Source: an uncultured Alphaproteobacteria bacterium
GTDB taxonomy: Bacteria > Pseudomonadota > Alphaproteobacteria > RF32 > CAG-239
Reading direction: 5' to 3'
Assembly (NCBI GenBank): GCA_934254915.1
Contig: CAKQMH010000006.1
Location: 1 to 64,000, forward strand
DNA: 64,000 nucleotides
Position numbers and translations under genes: made by a program. Below, piece after piece: positions 42,512-53,500 of this stretch. The notes under the pieces are model-generated. The model was not told the origin of the DNA and searched no databases. It saw nothing but the letters and a program-made list of their open reading frames with translations. How positions within the stretch are numbered: position 1 is the stretch's first letter; every line of letters begins with the position of its first letter.

Positions 42512-44933
42512 TTTTGACTTTTTCAGTACCTTTGTACAAGGGCTATCCAGTTTGGAAATCGCAGTTGCCGTCATTGGTTTTATATCGGCGGCGGCTTTTG
42601 CCGGTTTTTGGGTTACGAAATTAGGCTATTATATCCTGCCGCAGCCTCGTGAATCTCGGGTGTCGGACTTTTTGCCGTTTAACAAACTGTTGTCCGACGG
42701 TATGACCATTCGTTGCTATAATGGCGCGTTGGCGCGGGTGTTTAAGGTCGAAGGTGTGGATTTGGCCTTCGTGACCGAAGAAAAAGTTATGTCTATGCTC
42801 GAGGCGCGCAAGTCTTGGATTGACGGTATGTCGGATTTGCAGGTTACGGCGCGTGTTATCACTATCCGCGACCGGATTCCGTTGGAAGACGACGAGGGCG
42901 ATTTTGATAACAAACTATTGGAGCAGATTTCACACACCTGGCACGATACTTTGAATCGGGTTTACAGCAACACGCACTATATTGTTCTTTCGGTTATTGA
43001 CCGTGACGAGGCGTTAAAAGACTTAAACTATGCCTCACAGGCGCTGCTCGCCACCTTGAGCGAATATGGGGTTAAGGCTATGTATGAGGCTGAGGGCAGT
43101 GAGGCGGAAGACAGTCCGTTGGCGGTTTTCTCGCGTATTTGCAGCCCGATTTCCAAGCCGATGCCCAAGGTTAACGGCGCTGAGGGGGCGCAGCTTAATG
43201 AACTTTTGACCGCCGATCATATTCATTTTACCGGCGAAAACGGATTGATTCGCTTTTTCTCCGGCGATAAGGAAGTTTATGAAGCTGTTATGGGGATTCG
43301 CTCGTCCGGTGACTATATGGACGAGGGTATGGTTGCGGCTTTGCTGTCAATCGATTGCGAGCTTACTTTGTTGCATAATGTCCGCCCGATTTTCAAGCCG
43401 CACGCCCGCGCAATGTTGATGCAGCAACAGCGTATGGCTACCATAACCAGCTTTTCGCAAGATGTGGTTGACCAATATAGTGAGGTTTTGGCCGCTATTG
43501 AAGATAGTGATACCAATCATCAGGCCTTGACCGAATATGCCATGGCGATTATTTTGCGCGGCGAAAATAAGGAAGAAATTGATTTCGGCGAAAGCGAAGT
43601 TCAACGCATCTGCCGTCTTTACAGCGTTACGCCGGTGCGTGAAGGCTGGGTTACACAGGCGACTTTCTTTAACCAATTCCCGACTTATGAAACGTTGCCG
43701 CGCACCTATCGCTATTTGTCCCGCGTGGTCGCTACGGCTATTTCGTTTGACAAACCGTCGGAAGGTTTTGCCAAGAGTGACTGGGGTAAGGGTGCAATCA
43801 CTATTTTCCGTACCACTTCCGGTTCGGCTTATCGCTTCCAGTTCCATGTTTCGAGCGAGGATTCTGCGGTTGCCCACTGCTGTATTATCGGTCCTACCGG
43901 TCAAGGTAAAACCACGTTACTGACCTTTTTGGCCGGACAGGCTATGCGCCACAAAGATTTGCGCGTGTTCTTCTTCGACCGCCACCGTGGTGCTGAAATT
44001 TTTACTCGTGCCATCGGTGGAGCTTATGTCGGCTTTGAGGGTGACCAAAAAAATGTGTCACTGAACCCGTTTGACTGTGAAAATACTCCCAACAACCGCG
44101 CCTTTTTGCGGCGTTGGCTGCGGGCGATAACCTTAACCGATGATGCTGTGTCTGAAAAAGAAATCGCGCGCGCGGTTACAACGGCTTTTGATTATTTGCG
44201 TCCTGAAGAACGGATTATGACCAATTTGTATAAAAGCTGTTTTTCGCCGACCGGTAATATGCGCCGCGAAATTTTCAAATGGGTCAACCCCGACCAATAT
44301 GGTAATATTTTTAACGCTGTTAATGATAGCTTGGATTTGAAAGCCAAGCGGTTTATGGCGTTTGACTTTACTCATATTTTTGAAGATGAAACCTTAGCAC
44401 CGGCGGTTATCAGCTACATCATGCACCGCATTCAGGCCGAAACCGGCGATACCGGCGTTCCGTCACTGATTATGATTGATGAAACCGCGCCGATGCTAAA
44501 ACACCCGATGTTCCGCGACTATTTTGCCATTGGTTTGCAAGAAGGACGTAAAAAACGGCAGGCTTATTTGTGTGCTTTCCAACAGCCGAATATTATTGAT
44601 AAGCTTGGGGTTGGCGAGGTTATCCGCGGCCAATGCCAAACCGTCATTTTCTTCCGCAACCCGCAGGCTATGCCCGAAGATTATGCAAACTGGAACTTAA
44701 CCACGGCTGAAACCGATTTTATCTTCGGTAAAAGTTATCGTGATTTTCCGTATGCGATTTTGTTGTCGCGTCCTGCAACCGGAGAATCGGTGATTTTGGA
44801 TGTTGATTTAAGCGGCTTAGGACCATATTTGCGCTTGTATAATTCCGGTCGTAAGAACGTTTTGTTGGTTGAAGAACTGATTAAGGAATATGGTGAAGAC
44901 AACTTTGTTACAAAATATTTAAATATTGAGTAG
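42501..44933 (+). CDS. virB4: VirB4-type T4SS ATPase
   Basis: An 810-residue T4SS energiser. Residues 15-45 form an N-terminal membrane segment, not typical of VirB4 itself but found where VirB3 and VirB4 are intimately linked. The CagE/VirB4 N-terminal domain is about 60-400. Walker A is GPTGQGKTTL (about 464-473), Walker B is SLIMIDETAP (about 653-662), and further conserved parts are FFFDRHRGAEIF and FQQPNIIDKLGVGEVIRGQC. The first codon is TTG (42501), preceded by AGGGG; the next ATG is 65 codons later and would delete conserved sequence. It drives pilus assembly and substrate transfer. Confidence 0.92.
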   Translation: MHPDFDFFSTFVQGLSSLEIAVAVIGFISAAAFAGFWVTKLGYYILPQPRESRVSDFLPFNKLLSDGMTIRCYNGALARVFKVEGVDLAFVTEEKVMSMLEARKSWIDGMSDLQVTARVITIRDRIPLEDDEGDFDNKLLEQISHTWHDTLNRVYSNTHYIVLSVIDRDEALKDLNYASQALLATLSEYGVKAMYEAEGSEAEDSPLAVFSRICSPISKPMPKVNGAEGAQLNELLTADHIHFTGENGLIRFFSGDKEVYEAVMGIRSSGDYMDEGMVAALLSIDCELTLLHNVRPIFKPHARAMLMQQQRMATITSFSQDVVDQYSEVLAAIEDSDTNHQALTEYAMAIILRGENKEEIDFGESEVQRICRLYSVTPVREGWVTQATFFNQFPTYETLPRTYRYLSRVVATAISFDKPSEGFAKSDWGKGAITIFRTTSGSAYRFQFHVSSEDSAVAHCCIIGPTGQGKTTLLTFLAGQAMRHKDLRVFFFDRHRGAEIFTRAIGGAYVGFEGDQKNVSLNPFDCENTPNNRAFLRRWLRAITLTDDAVSEKEIARAVTTAFDYLRPEERIMTNLYKSCFSPTGNMRREIFKWVNPDQYGNIFNAVNDSLDLKAKRFMAFDFTHIFEDETLAPAVISYIMHRIQAETGDTGVPSLIMIDETAPMLKHPMFRDYFAIGLQEGRKKRQAYLCAFQQPNIIDKLGVGEVIRGQCQTVIFFRNPQAMPEDYANWNLTTAETDFIFGKSYRDFPYAILLSRPATGESVILDVDLSGLGPYLRLYNSGRKNVLLVEELIKEYGEDNFVTKYLNIE

Positions 44934-44968
44934 AAAACGCCAAATTCGTTTATTTGAGGCGAAAAATC

Positions 44969-44977
44969 TGCTATAAT
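44969..44977 (+). promoter_or_regulatory. extended -10 promoter before the exported-protein cluster
   Basis: TGCTATAAT is an extended -10 element (TGnTATAAT). The -35 region (about 44949-44955, TTTATTT) is poor, as is common with this promoter type. The 45013 start codon is 36 bases downstream. Confidence 0.5.
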
Positions 44978-45012
44978 AAAAGTATGTCGAAAGCGGCAAA
45001 CAGGAGGTTTAG

Positions 45013-46911
45013 ATGAGGAAATTAAGTAACAATAGTTTATGGGCAGTATTGCTTCTTAGTTTCGTTTACCTGTTTGGCAGCAGTGCCGCGCAGGCGCAAA
45101 TTCCGGTTACCAACGCCGAAGGAACTAAACATAATCTTAAATACTATTTAAACCAAGTCAAAGAAGGCAAATTCACTTTGGATACCACTACTCAGGTTAC
45201 CAAGGTTACGACGGCTATCGGCGACCAAACCAAGGGTCTGAGTGAGTTTGTTAAGAAAAGTAAAGAAAAAATCGAAAAAGCTAAAGAGCAGTTTGATAAA
45301 TATAAAAAACAAGTCGAAGAATATAAAGCGGAATACGATAAATATAAAGAACAAGTCAGACAGTTAAAAGCTGACGTCGAAAAAACTGTTGCCGATGCCA
45401 AAAATACGGTTAATCAGGTCAAAGACGGTATTAACACTGCCAAAGATATAGTCAATTCGGCCGGCGATATTGTTTCTTCCGCCGGAGAAATGGCTAAAGG
45501 ACAATTGGGGGAATTGGCTTCGGCAGCCGGAGTTGACAGCTCTGCATTATCCGGAGTATTAGGCGGCAATAGCGGCGGTAGCAGTGCCGATACAGATACA
45601 AACCATGTAACTAATTCATCCGACAGTACTTATAGCGGTTCGACCTCGACCCCAGCTATAAGTTCCTCAAGCGGTTCATCCGGTGGTTCGACAACAAGCT
45701 CAGCCGGCTATTCTTCATCAGGTTCAAATGTTTCTCCGGTATCGTCAAGTTCCGTTTCCGGTGTTGCCGGCGGCAGTGCCGGTATGGCGGGTAGTAATAG
45801 TAGTAGCGTTGGTGTCGGTAGCAATGCCGGCAGCAGTGCATACGGTTCCAATAGTGCAGTTGCCGACAGCTATACCGCACCGGTAAGCTCCCGTAAGGCA
45901 TTCGTTTCGACAACTTCACCATCAGCCGTCTCATCGCCGGTAGAGGCTTCAACTGCGGTTGATACACTATCGGTTATGGCATCGGCCGCCGAACCGGTAG
46001 TTACTGCCGAAAGTGCCGCCATGATGTCTAATGCCGCTGTCAGTGATTCTTTAGCTGTAGCTGTTGATAATCAGTATGGAACACCAGTTGCCGCATCGCC
46101 GCAAATCAGCTCCACAGATATGAATTCGACTACGGAAATGCAAAAAAACAATATGCCGGTCAGCACCGCCACGGCAGTCAGAAGCTCCTTGGCTCAGCCG
46201 GTAACCGTGACGCCGCTCAGTGATTTGCAAATTCAAAATAAACAGGCTCAGACCCAAGTTAAAGATAAAAATTTTATCGGCACATCATTGAACACTACGG
46301 ATATTCAAACCGCCAAAACTCCGCAGACCCGCCAAATTAAACCGGTGCGCCGCAGTTTTAAGCCGCGAAATTCCGATTTGCGTTCTGAGGTATCGCCCTT
46401 GCAGAGCTTTGCGCAGGCTCGTTATTCAGAAACATTGGCGTTTGCCATGTTAAAACTTAGCGACAACGGAACTGATATTAACGGCACATTTATTGTTCCG
46501 CCCACCGTCAATATGCCGTGTGGTTTAAGTTCATCTACCGCTTTGGAAAACGGTAATATGGATAAATGTCTGATAAAGTTTAATGATGCCGCTAAGCGCC
46601 CTCAGGCTGAAGAAGTTGAAAGCACCCAAGCTTATTATGCGCAAGGCAAAAAAGAGTTGATAGCTGCTTACATTGCCGAAGCCTATAAGGCACAACGCGA
46701 AACCGAAGATTTTACCGAAAAAGTTTTATCACCGATAGAGCTTGCGGTTGCACCGACTGAGTTGGACATTTACAGCAACATCGTCGAGGCCAACAAGGCC
46801 GTGGTTACGGCTATCAACGGTATCTTAAAAATAAAAAGCTCGCGCTTGGCTTTGGATATTTACAACAACTACGGAACATATCGTTTTTCTTCCCCTGAGG
46901 AAGATGAGTGA
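45013..46911 (+). CDS. exported coiled-coil/Ser-rich protein of the T4SS locus
   Basis: A 632-residue protein that I do not recognise. It has a signal peptide (about 1-29, ending AQAQ), a charged coiled coil (about 70-135) and amphipathic LEA-like helices (about 118-160, KNTVNQVKDGINTAKDIVNS). A Ser/Gly-rich low-complexity stretch (about 185-310) leads to a Thr/Ala-rich part and a C-terminal helical domain (about 480-632) with two Cys (PCGLSSS, MDKCLIKF) and EDFTEKVLSPIELAVAPTE. It is the first of six exported genes between virB4 and virB8, where VirB5- and VirB6-type components are expected. AGGAGG precedes the ATG. Confidence 0.6.
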   Translation: MRKLSNNSLWAVLLLSFVYLFGSSAAQAQIPVTNAEGTKHNLKYYLNQVKEGKFTLDTTTQVTKVTTAIGDQTKGLSEFVKKSKEKIEKAKEQFDKYKKQVEEYKAEYDKYKEQVRQLKADVEKTVADAKNTVNQVKDGINTAKDIVNSAGDIVSSAGEMAKGQLGELASAAGVDSSALSGVLGGNSGGSSADTDTNHVTNSSDSTYSGSTSTPAISSSSGSSGGSTTSSAGYSSSGSNVSPVSSSSVSGVAGGSAGMAGSNSSSVGVGSNAGSSAYGSNSAVADSYTAPVSSRKAFVSTTSPSAVSSPVEASTAVDTLSVMASAAEPVVTAESAAMMSNAAVSDSLAVAVDNQYGTPVAASPQISSTDMNSTTEMQKNNMPVSTATAVRSSLAQPVTVTPLSDLQIQNKQAQTQVKDKNFIGTSLNTTDIQTAKTPQTRQIKPVRRSFKPRNSDLRSEVSPLQSFAQARYSETLAFAMLKLSDNGTDINGTFIVPPTVNMPCGLSSSTALENGNMDKCLIKFNDAAKRPQAEEVESTQAYYAQGKKELIAAYIAEAYKAQRETEDFTEKVLSPIELAVAPTELDIYSNIVEANKAVVTAINGILKIKSSRLALDIYNNYGTYRFSSPEEDE

Positions 46912-46920
46912 GGTGCGGCA

Positions 46921-47529
46921 ATGAAACTTTGGCAGCAAATATCAGGCGTTCTGACGGCAATGTTTTTACTTGCCGCTTCGGCTGTTGCTGACGAAACTGT
47001 TTCGGAAACCGATGCTGCGGACGAAGATATTAGTATAACCGCTCCGGGACAAGATGATGGTCATGCCGTAGACGGGACATTGATCTTTACCAAACGCATT
47101 GCCCGTTTTTGCGGACTTGGTTCTAAGGATGCCAACTCCAGTCAAAAAATCGAAGACTGTCTGAACAGCCTTTTGCGCCTTAAATATGGCTCTCAGCTGG
47201 ATAAGCTTGAAACTTTCGGTACGATTTATAATGCTGATTTTTATCAGCTCAATGCCGAATATTTGGAATTGGCGCTGCAAAAGAAATCGTTGGCCGGCAA
47301 TTATGAGGAAGAAATAGACAATGCGGCCACCTCCACCAATCCGACAGCATATACCAAACGCGCGCTACAAGAAAAAAATGCTAATTTGTCGGTGATGGCG
47401 ATAAAAAATCTGGCAGAAGTAATTGATGTTATGTCTTCTTCCGGCAACTTGCATGCCCTTAATTATATTTCGGCGTATGAAAACGCAAGTAAAACTGCTG
47501 CGCCGGTTGAGCGGGAGGATGACGAATGA
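46921..47529 (+). CDS. exported helical protein of the T4SS locus
   Basis: A 202-residue protein that I do not recognise. It has a signal peptide (about 1-23, ending SAVA), an acidic N-terminal stretch, and a helical domain with a Cys pair (RFCGLGSKD, EDCLNSLL) spaced much like the pair in the C-terminal domain of the preceding protein, so the two may be distant paralogues. Its size and helical build suit a VirB5-like minor pilin, but I see no diagnostic motif. The stop overlaps the next start by four bases. Confidence 0.55.
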   Translation: MKLWQQISGVLTAMFLLAASAVADETVSETDAADEDISITAPGQDDGHAVDGTLIFTKRIARFCGLGSKDANSSQKIEDCLNSLLRLKYGSQLDKLETFGTIYNADFYQLNAEYLELALQKKSLAGNYEEEIDNAATSTNPTAYTKRALQEKNANLSVMAIKNLAEVIDVMSSSGNLHALNYISAYENASKTAAPVEREDDE

Positions 47530-48713
47530 AAATCTCGCGCTTAACATATATTGCCATTGCCGCAGGGTGGGGACTTTGTGCTTTCAGTGCTAAAGCTGCG
47601 ATTAATGACCGCATTGCCAATGCTATGGATGAAGTTTCGCTGCAGGTGGAAAAAGTCGGTACTGTTCAGGAAGAATATACGTCTTATGCTACCACCTATA
47701 TGCAAGGCAAAATCGGTGAATTTGGTGATATCAAGGCTGTGGCTAAAGCCACCCAAAGGGTTGAAAAAGCTAAAAAGACCGTAGAGAAGCTTAAAAAGCT
47801 GAAAGAAAAAGCGGAGAAAAAAGTTGCTGAGCTTAAAGAACAAAAAGAAAAACTGGAAAAAAATATCACCGATATCAAAGCCAAAAAAGAAGAAATAACT
47901 CAAAAGGTTAAGGATGCCCGCCAACAAATTGATAATCAGATTGCCGCGGCTAATAAACTGGCACAAGAATCGCGTGATAAATATCAACAGACGATGGAAA
48001 AGTATAGTCAGTTGGTACAGCAGGCCGATAATGCACGTGAACAATTTGAACAACAGCAGGCTGCTGCTAATGATTTGAATAATGCTACTGGCGAGGAAGA
48101 TGATGCGGAAATGGACTTTCTGCCCGACAACAGCGATGACTCGCAAGATGAGCCGCTTGCTTCTCCTGCCGGACGGGTTGCCTTTGATACGCAAATTGTT
48201 GAAACTCCGCAGGCGATGAGCGTTGAACCGGCTCAAGTCAGCTATGAAATGCCGGTTGTTTCTGATGAGGGCTTATCCGCACCGGTCCCGATGCCTACGG
48301 CAAATTCGGCTTTGCCGGTTATGCCTGACTCCGCCGCGGTCATTAGTGATATTGCTGCCACGGCTGCTGTCGAACCGGTGTCGTTATCATCCTTGCCGGA
48401 TTTAAGCACCGTGGCTCAGCCGGTTTCTTTGTCGGCAGATGAAGTTGCTGCGCGGTCCGCGGTTTTGGCTGAAACGCCGGCAGCTGATGATGCGGAGGAA
48501 ACTGAAATCACCAATTTAACCATGGAGCAGCAATTGCTTAAAATTGAAGCTTCCCGTGCGCAAATTGCCGCAGTTCCCGGTAGAAAGGTGCAATCCGGCT
48601 TGAAGGCTAAAGACGAGGTAAAATCGTCTGAACTTGAAATTGCCCGCCCCGCCCGTCGGACTTTCAGCGTCAACCGCTTAACCACTCAATCAAACGGAGG
48701 CAGCGATGAATAA
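47526..48713 (+). CDS. exported coiled-coil protein of the T4SS locus
   Basis: A 395-residue protein with a signal peptide (about 1-24, ending SAKAA). A dense Lys/Glu coiled coil (about 70-190, AEKKVAELKEQKEKLEKNIT) leads to an acidic stretch and an Ala/Pro/Val-rich disordered part (about 220-330). A short basic C-terminus ends near RPARRTFSVN, similar in style to the PVRRSFKPR of the 45013 product. Its ATG overlaps the preceding stop (ATGA), and its end overlaps the next gene by eight bases. The function is unknown. It may be a fibrous subunit or a scaffold in the periplasm. Confidence 0.55.
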   Translation: MKISRLTYIAIAAGWGLCAFSAKAAINDRIANAMDEVSLQVEKVGTVQEEYTSYATTYMQGKIGEFGDIKAVAKATQRVEKAKKTVEKLKKLKEKAEKKVAELKEQKEKLEKNITDIKAKKEEITQKVKDARQQIDNQIAAANKLAQESRDKYQQTMEKYSQLVQQADNAREQFEQQQAAANDLNNATGEEDDAEMDFLPDNSDDSQDEPLASPAGRVAFDTQIVETPQAMSVEPAQVSYEMPVVSDEGLSAPVPMPTANSALPVMPDSAAVISDIAATAAVEPVSLSSLPDLSTVAQPVSLSADEVAARSAVLAETPAADDAEETEITNLTMEQQLLKIEASRAQIAAVPGRKVQSGLKAKDEVKSSELEIARPARRTFSVNRLTTQSNGGSDE

Positions 48714-49212
48714 TTTGACTAAAATCGGATGTCTTCTGCTTGTCTTCTTACCGCTTTCTGGGGCTAAAGCGGTGGAAATACCGGACTATATTACCCAAAT
48801 TGATGATGTCGCGGCTAATATTTGTCCGATTATTAACAACCTCAGTTCGCAAGCTACCGGTGCTACTTCCGCCGAAGCCGATGCCCGGGTTAAGCAACAA
48901 TTGCGCCGTGAGTTGGCAGCCGCAGCCTACGGACAAGCAATTGCTACGCGCGCTCAGCTGCAACAAAAAGCCGATGCCGATGTGGCTAAACAAGGTGTTG
49001 ATGCCATTTTATCAACTTTGAAAGATAAAAAAGAGATTATGGCGGATAAGATTCAGCCGGCACTGATCAGTATTGCCGAAAGACTTAACTCGATTGTATC
49101 AATGGAAGCAAGCATTGCTGCATTGGAAGGTACAATGATGTTCACTGATTTGCCCAAAGACGATACTGATGTGTTTGAACGTTGTTCGCAAAAAGATGAG
49201 GAGGAAAAATAA
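48706..49212 (+). CDS. exported helical protein, VirB5-like candidate
   Basis: A 168-residue protein with a signal peptide (about 1-22). A compact helical domain (NICPIINNLSSQATGATSAE, then QQLRRELAAAAYGQAIATRA) contains two Cys, near residues 38 and 162. The size, export signal and all-helical build are like VirB5/TraC minor pilins, and the place between VirB4 and VirB8 fits, but similarity is too weak to be certain. It overlaps both neighbours, so its synthesis is coupled to theirs. Confidence 0.5.
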   Translation: MNNLTKIGCLLLVFLPLSGAKAVEIPDYITQIDDVAANICPIINNLSSQATGATSAEADARVKQQLRRELAAAAYGQAIATRAQLQQKADADVAKQGVDAILSTLKDKKEIMADKIQPALISIAERLNSIVSMEASIAALEGTMMFTDLPKDDTDVFERCSQKDEEEK

Positions 49213-50555
49213 TGAAAAAACTATTTATCCTCTTAAGCTTGTTTTTGAGCCTTTACTGCCGAGAGACTTTGGCGCAGGCTGTGGTTATTGATGCGGCTGA
49301 AGACAGCAGCCGTTCAGTTAATGTTATTCAAAAAGCTCAAAACACCTATAATAAGACTATGGAAAAAATTTCCAATTCTAAAATGGCTAAGGTAATCGGT
49401 GATGGTACCAAGCAGGCTAAAAAAGGTATCGACTATGCCAAAGGTTTGTATAATAAAGCTATGTATTATTATAAATTGGGATTGGAAGTTATAGAAGAAG
49501 CCAAAAACAGTCCCGAATATCGTGCCGCCAAAATCAGTAAAAATATTGCCTCCGAGAAAAAACGTATTGACGCTCTGGAAAAAGAAAAAAGTGGGTTAGA
49601 AGAAGTTTTGCAGCAAAAAATAAATTTGGCTCAGGAAAAAGCTGATGCCGATATCCGCAACCTGCAGCAAAATAATCAAAATGCGCGGGTTATGGCTGCT
49701 GGTGATAGCTCTATGCAGGGCGTGATTGATGATAATAATGCCCAAATTCAACAGATAAGAACGGATTTGCAGACAACTATTGCCGGCTATAACAGCGAAA
49801 ATCAACAGCGTCTGTCAGAAATAAATGCTTCGATTAAGAAACGGATGTCTAATTTGACAAAATTAGCGCAGGATTTGCTTGAAGTTGCCGATGTCAAGGT
49901 CGAAGATCCGCGCGAGGCTTTGAAAAAGAGCAAAGAAAGTTTCACGCTTAAAGAAGATGAAGATCCGACCGTCAAAACCCGACAAAGAATCCATGAGCAG
50001 CGTTATAAGGAGCGTCGCCAGGCGGTTTATGATGTTTATACTGCTTCGGCTGCGGTCAAATATAATCGCAAAGGTCTGACCGATGAGGTTGAAAGTGTAA
50101 ACGAACTTATTCCGCTTATGGGCGGTGAATCTGACGGCTCCGGTATCCATACGCAAATTTTGCTTAAGGAAGCCGATATGCTGCGGCGTTATATCGACTA
50201 TGTATTGGTCGACTTGCAAATGGAAGCCGCAGTCGAAATGGCTAATTTGGATATCAGTAAAATCGGCGATTTGGAAGAGCTTAATCTTTGTTCTTATTAT
50301 GATCCCAAGAGCAAAACTTCGACGGCCAAAGATAAAGCTGGCGGTTTAAAAGGTTTGGTCAGTAACGTTAAAAACACGGTTGAAAAAGGCAAAAATACGC
50401 TCAACACCGTTAAAAACAAAGTTGAGGAAGCTAAGGATATCGTCAACGAAGGTCAGGAGTTAATCAACAATGCCGGTGATGTTGCCGGCGGCTTGGTCGA
50501 TAATGTTAAAAATCAGGTTCAAGATGAAGCCTTAAATACAAAAGGAATGTTCTGA
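49212..50555 (+). CDS. exported amphipathic/coiled-coil protein of the T4SS locus
   Basis: A 447-residue protein with a signal peptide (about 1-21, ending LAQA). A long coiled coil (about 115-235) is followed by a conserved-looking middle domain (about 255-380, RYKERRQAVYDVYTASAAVK and ending NLCSYYD). LEA-like amphipathic repeats (about 392-440, GKNTLNTVKNKVEEAKDIVN) resemble those in the 45013 and 37854 products. The middle domain recalls VirB5-type pilus proteins in size and helical content only. One-base overlaps (ATGA-type) join it to both neighbours. Confidence 0.55.
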   Translation: MKKLFILLSLFLSLYCRETLAQAVVIDAAEDSSRSVNVIQKAQNTYNKTMEKISNSKMAKVIGDGTKQAKKGIDYAKGLYNKAMYYYKLGLEVIEEAKNSPEYRAAKISKNIASEKKRIDALEKEKSGLEEVLQQKINLAQEKADADIRNLQQNNQNARVMAAGDSSMQGVIDDNNAQIQQIRTDLQTTIAGYNSENQQRLSEINASIKKRMSNLTKLAQDLLEVADVKVEDPREALKKSKESFTLKEDEDPTVKTRQRIHEQRYKERRQAVYDVYTASAAVKYNRKGLTDEVESVNELIPLMGGESDGSGIHTQILLKEADMLRRYIDYVLVDLQMEAAVEMANLDISKIGDLEELNLCSYYDPKSKTSTAKDKAGGLKGLVSNVKNTVEKGKNTLNTVKNKVEEAKDIVNEGQELINNAGDVAGGLVDNVKNQVQDEALNTKGMF

Positions 50556-53500
50556 TGTCGTGGTATAAACTGAAATTATCGTGGTTAGGAAGTTTGCTGG
50601 TTTTAGGTGTTTTGTCCGTTGCCGGCAATGCGCAGGCCTTGTTTATTGATAAGCTGTTGAAATCACCGTCTATTGAATTTCCGGTTTTTAAGCCTTCCGA
50701 AGAGGTTATTAATGCGGTGGGAACAGTTCAAACCACATATTCTACCGGCATGAAAACTAAAAACACAGTTGAAGCCACCGCCAATAATATTCGCACGGCC
50801 ATAGGGTCAATTCAAAACGGAGATTTTACGAGTTTAATGGATGGCAGTTTCAAAATTGGTCAGTCCAAACCCCGTAACTGCACTATCGGCGAAATAAAAC
50901 TCGATGTTACCGATGCTGATTCGGTCGCCAATGCGATTAACGAGATTGTGTTCAAAGCTCCGCACCCGTCGCGGCGAGTCACCTTTGACAATAATATGAT
51001 TCGTTTTCGGGCTGAAAATGTTATCGAAATCTATACTGCTGCCCAACAGTTGCAACTCTATATGGAACAAACGGTCAAACCCACATTGGCCGCCGCGATT
51101 AAAGCGACTACCGAAGGCAGCACCGAAGGCGACGTCCAAACTCCGGCGCCTGATGCCAATAATGAAGCCGCATATAACGAAGCTGCGGTGTTGGAAACCA
51201 TTGACAGCCTTTTACAGGTTTTGCAAACCGCTACCGCCCTGCGGGAGCAACTGGCGGCCGTTAGAGCTATGCGTTCTATTGAGCCTGAACCGTTTGAGCT
51301 GAAGGACGAAAGTTCGTCATCAACCGCTTCGGAAGCAGAAACTGCCGCTCCGGAGACGGCTATTGAAACTCCGGAAATCGAAACTACGGCTGCTCTGGAT
51401 TTGCCGCTTGCCGCTCAGCATACTTTGCGTAATTCCAGCCCGTTGGCATTTGCTCGCTTGTCTTCAACTTCCTCAGCTCTGACCGCCGTGTCTGATGCGG
51501 AAAGTGCCACGGAAGACGCATATTTTGCCTCACAGCGCAAATACCTTTCCCAAAACCTGAAATTAGAAGAAGCTCCGGAATCTTCTATGTTCCACCCGTA
51601 TGAATACGAACAGGCGCGCATGGGCGAGTTAGATAAGCTTGAAGCCGTCGCCGACAATGTTTCGGCTGCGATTTCGGCGCATAATATGATTCGAGAACTC
51701 CCATCCTATAAATATGCTGCGGAAAGCTACCAAAAAATCAAAGCGCAACATCAAAAGGCGATTGAAGCCTTAGGCCGTTCACAGCAATGTGTGCTTGGTT
51801 ATATCGGTCGTCACTATAAGCAGCCGCTGAATGTGTGGGAAGGAGCAGAACCTCCGTCCGATCAAACCGCTTATGATCAGATGCAGGGAATTGCCGGTTG
51901 GTCGTTGGACGCATTTGATGTCGCTAAAGCCGCGCAGGCAACCACCGATGTTATGGATAACACGGTTTTATACAGCAGCGATGATGATTTTACTTCTTTA
52001 TCCTCATCTGATACTCTGGGAATGGCGGTTAATCCCGAAAAAAATTCGGTTTATCAGGAAATAAAGAGCCAAAACACCACCACATCCAGCCCGCGGGCAC
52101 AGGAACAGGTGTTGGCCGAAAACCGCGAAACGCAATTAATTCCGTGGAATATCGGGTCTGAAGCCTCAGCTATGTTGGTTGCTTCTCCTGACAAATGGGG
52201 AACACTGCAGCAGGATTATGCGGTTTGGACGGATGTCAAAAGTTTTTACAACCAATATCTTAATGCCAAATATGACAATATTCAGGCTCTGCTGCAAAGG
52301 TTTTCTTACAGCGATATTTTAGCCATGGTTGTGTCAAAACTGCAGGGAAAAGAACAACAACCGTCCGAAACAATCAAGCAAAAAGAATTTGCCAAACTGG
52401 ATAATACCCTGAGCGAACAAACGCAAGAACTGGAAAATGATTTCAGTCAACAGTATCAGACTTTTACTCTTCAGCGGCAATCGGCCGTCACCGCTCTGCA
52501 ACGACAACGCGATGCGGTTGCGGAAGAACTTGAACAAGCATCTTCCGCATACAAAAATCTGAAGGATGAAATCGCCGACACCCGTCAGCAGATTAAAGAC
52601 GATGCCGAAGAGCAAACAACCAAAGAAATCAAATACATTGAACCGTTTGACAATGAAACCTCAACCTTAAATACTTCATGGGACACATCATCACCGATGC
52701 GCTTTGCCGTCAGTTTGCGTTCCGGCTTCGGTTTGGCCGGTGCTTATCTGCAAGGGCTGGAAAATATCAAGTCGTCGTTTTCCAATAAAGTTACCGCAGC
52801 TCGTAAGAACTCCGATATTGATAAGTTGGAAACCCAAAGTCAGGATGCAGACCGCAAAGTCAGCCGCCTGAAAGAAAAACTGCAGACGCTTAACGCTCAG
52901 GTTGTGCAGGAAAAATTAGAAACTCAAAAGCAGGCCGGTGGTCTGGCTTCGCAACATCGCAGCGAATTATCGGCTTTGGCGCAAAAAATTCAGGCCGCTA
53001 AAGACGCTTATGAAGATGAATTTGCGCAAAACGCCGCTGCCGGAATTAACACACTGGCCACCAAAATTGTCAATAAATCAAAAGCCGCTTTTGTGCAAAC
53101 TCACGGCAGCGATGTCAAATATACCGGTCCGACGGCTGCCGCGCTTGTCGGCGGGCTTAATTCCGCCGTGGCTGATTCGCTGGATAAGTTATATGATCAG
53201 GTTGCCGCCCGTATTGCCGCGGCCAAACAACAATACGCGGCTTTGGGTGACAACTTGTATAATCCCGAATACCACGAAAAAGTGGTGGCTATTCACCAAC
53301 AGATGATTGCTGACATCAAAGCCATGGCCTTGGTTCTTAACTATGATTCCATGGGCGTGGCTTCAAAAGTTTACCTCTATGAAACATTGTTGACGGCTGA
53401 TACTTCGGCGGAAAAAGAGGGCTATTTCGTCGGTGCAATTGCTAAAGAACGCGACCTGAAAGCTCCGATGCCCGCCCCGCAGTTTAAGCTGCCGCCGTTG

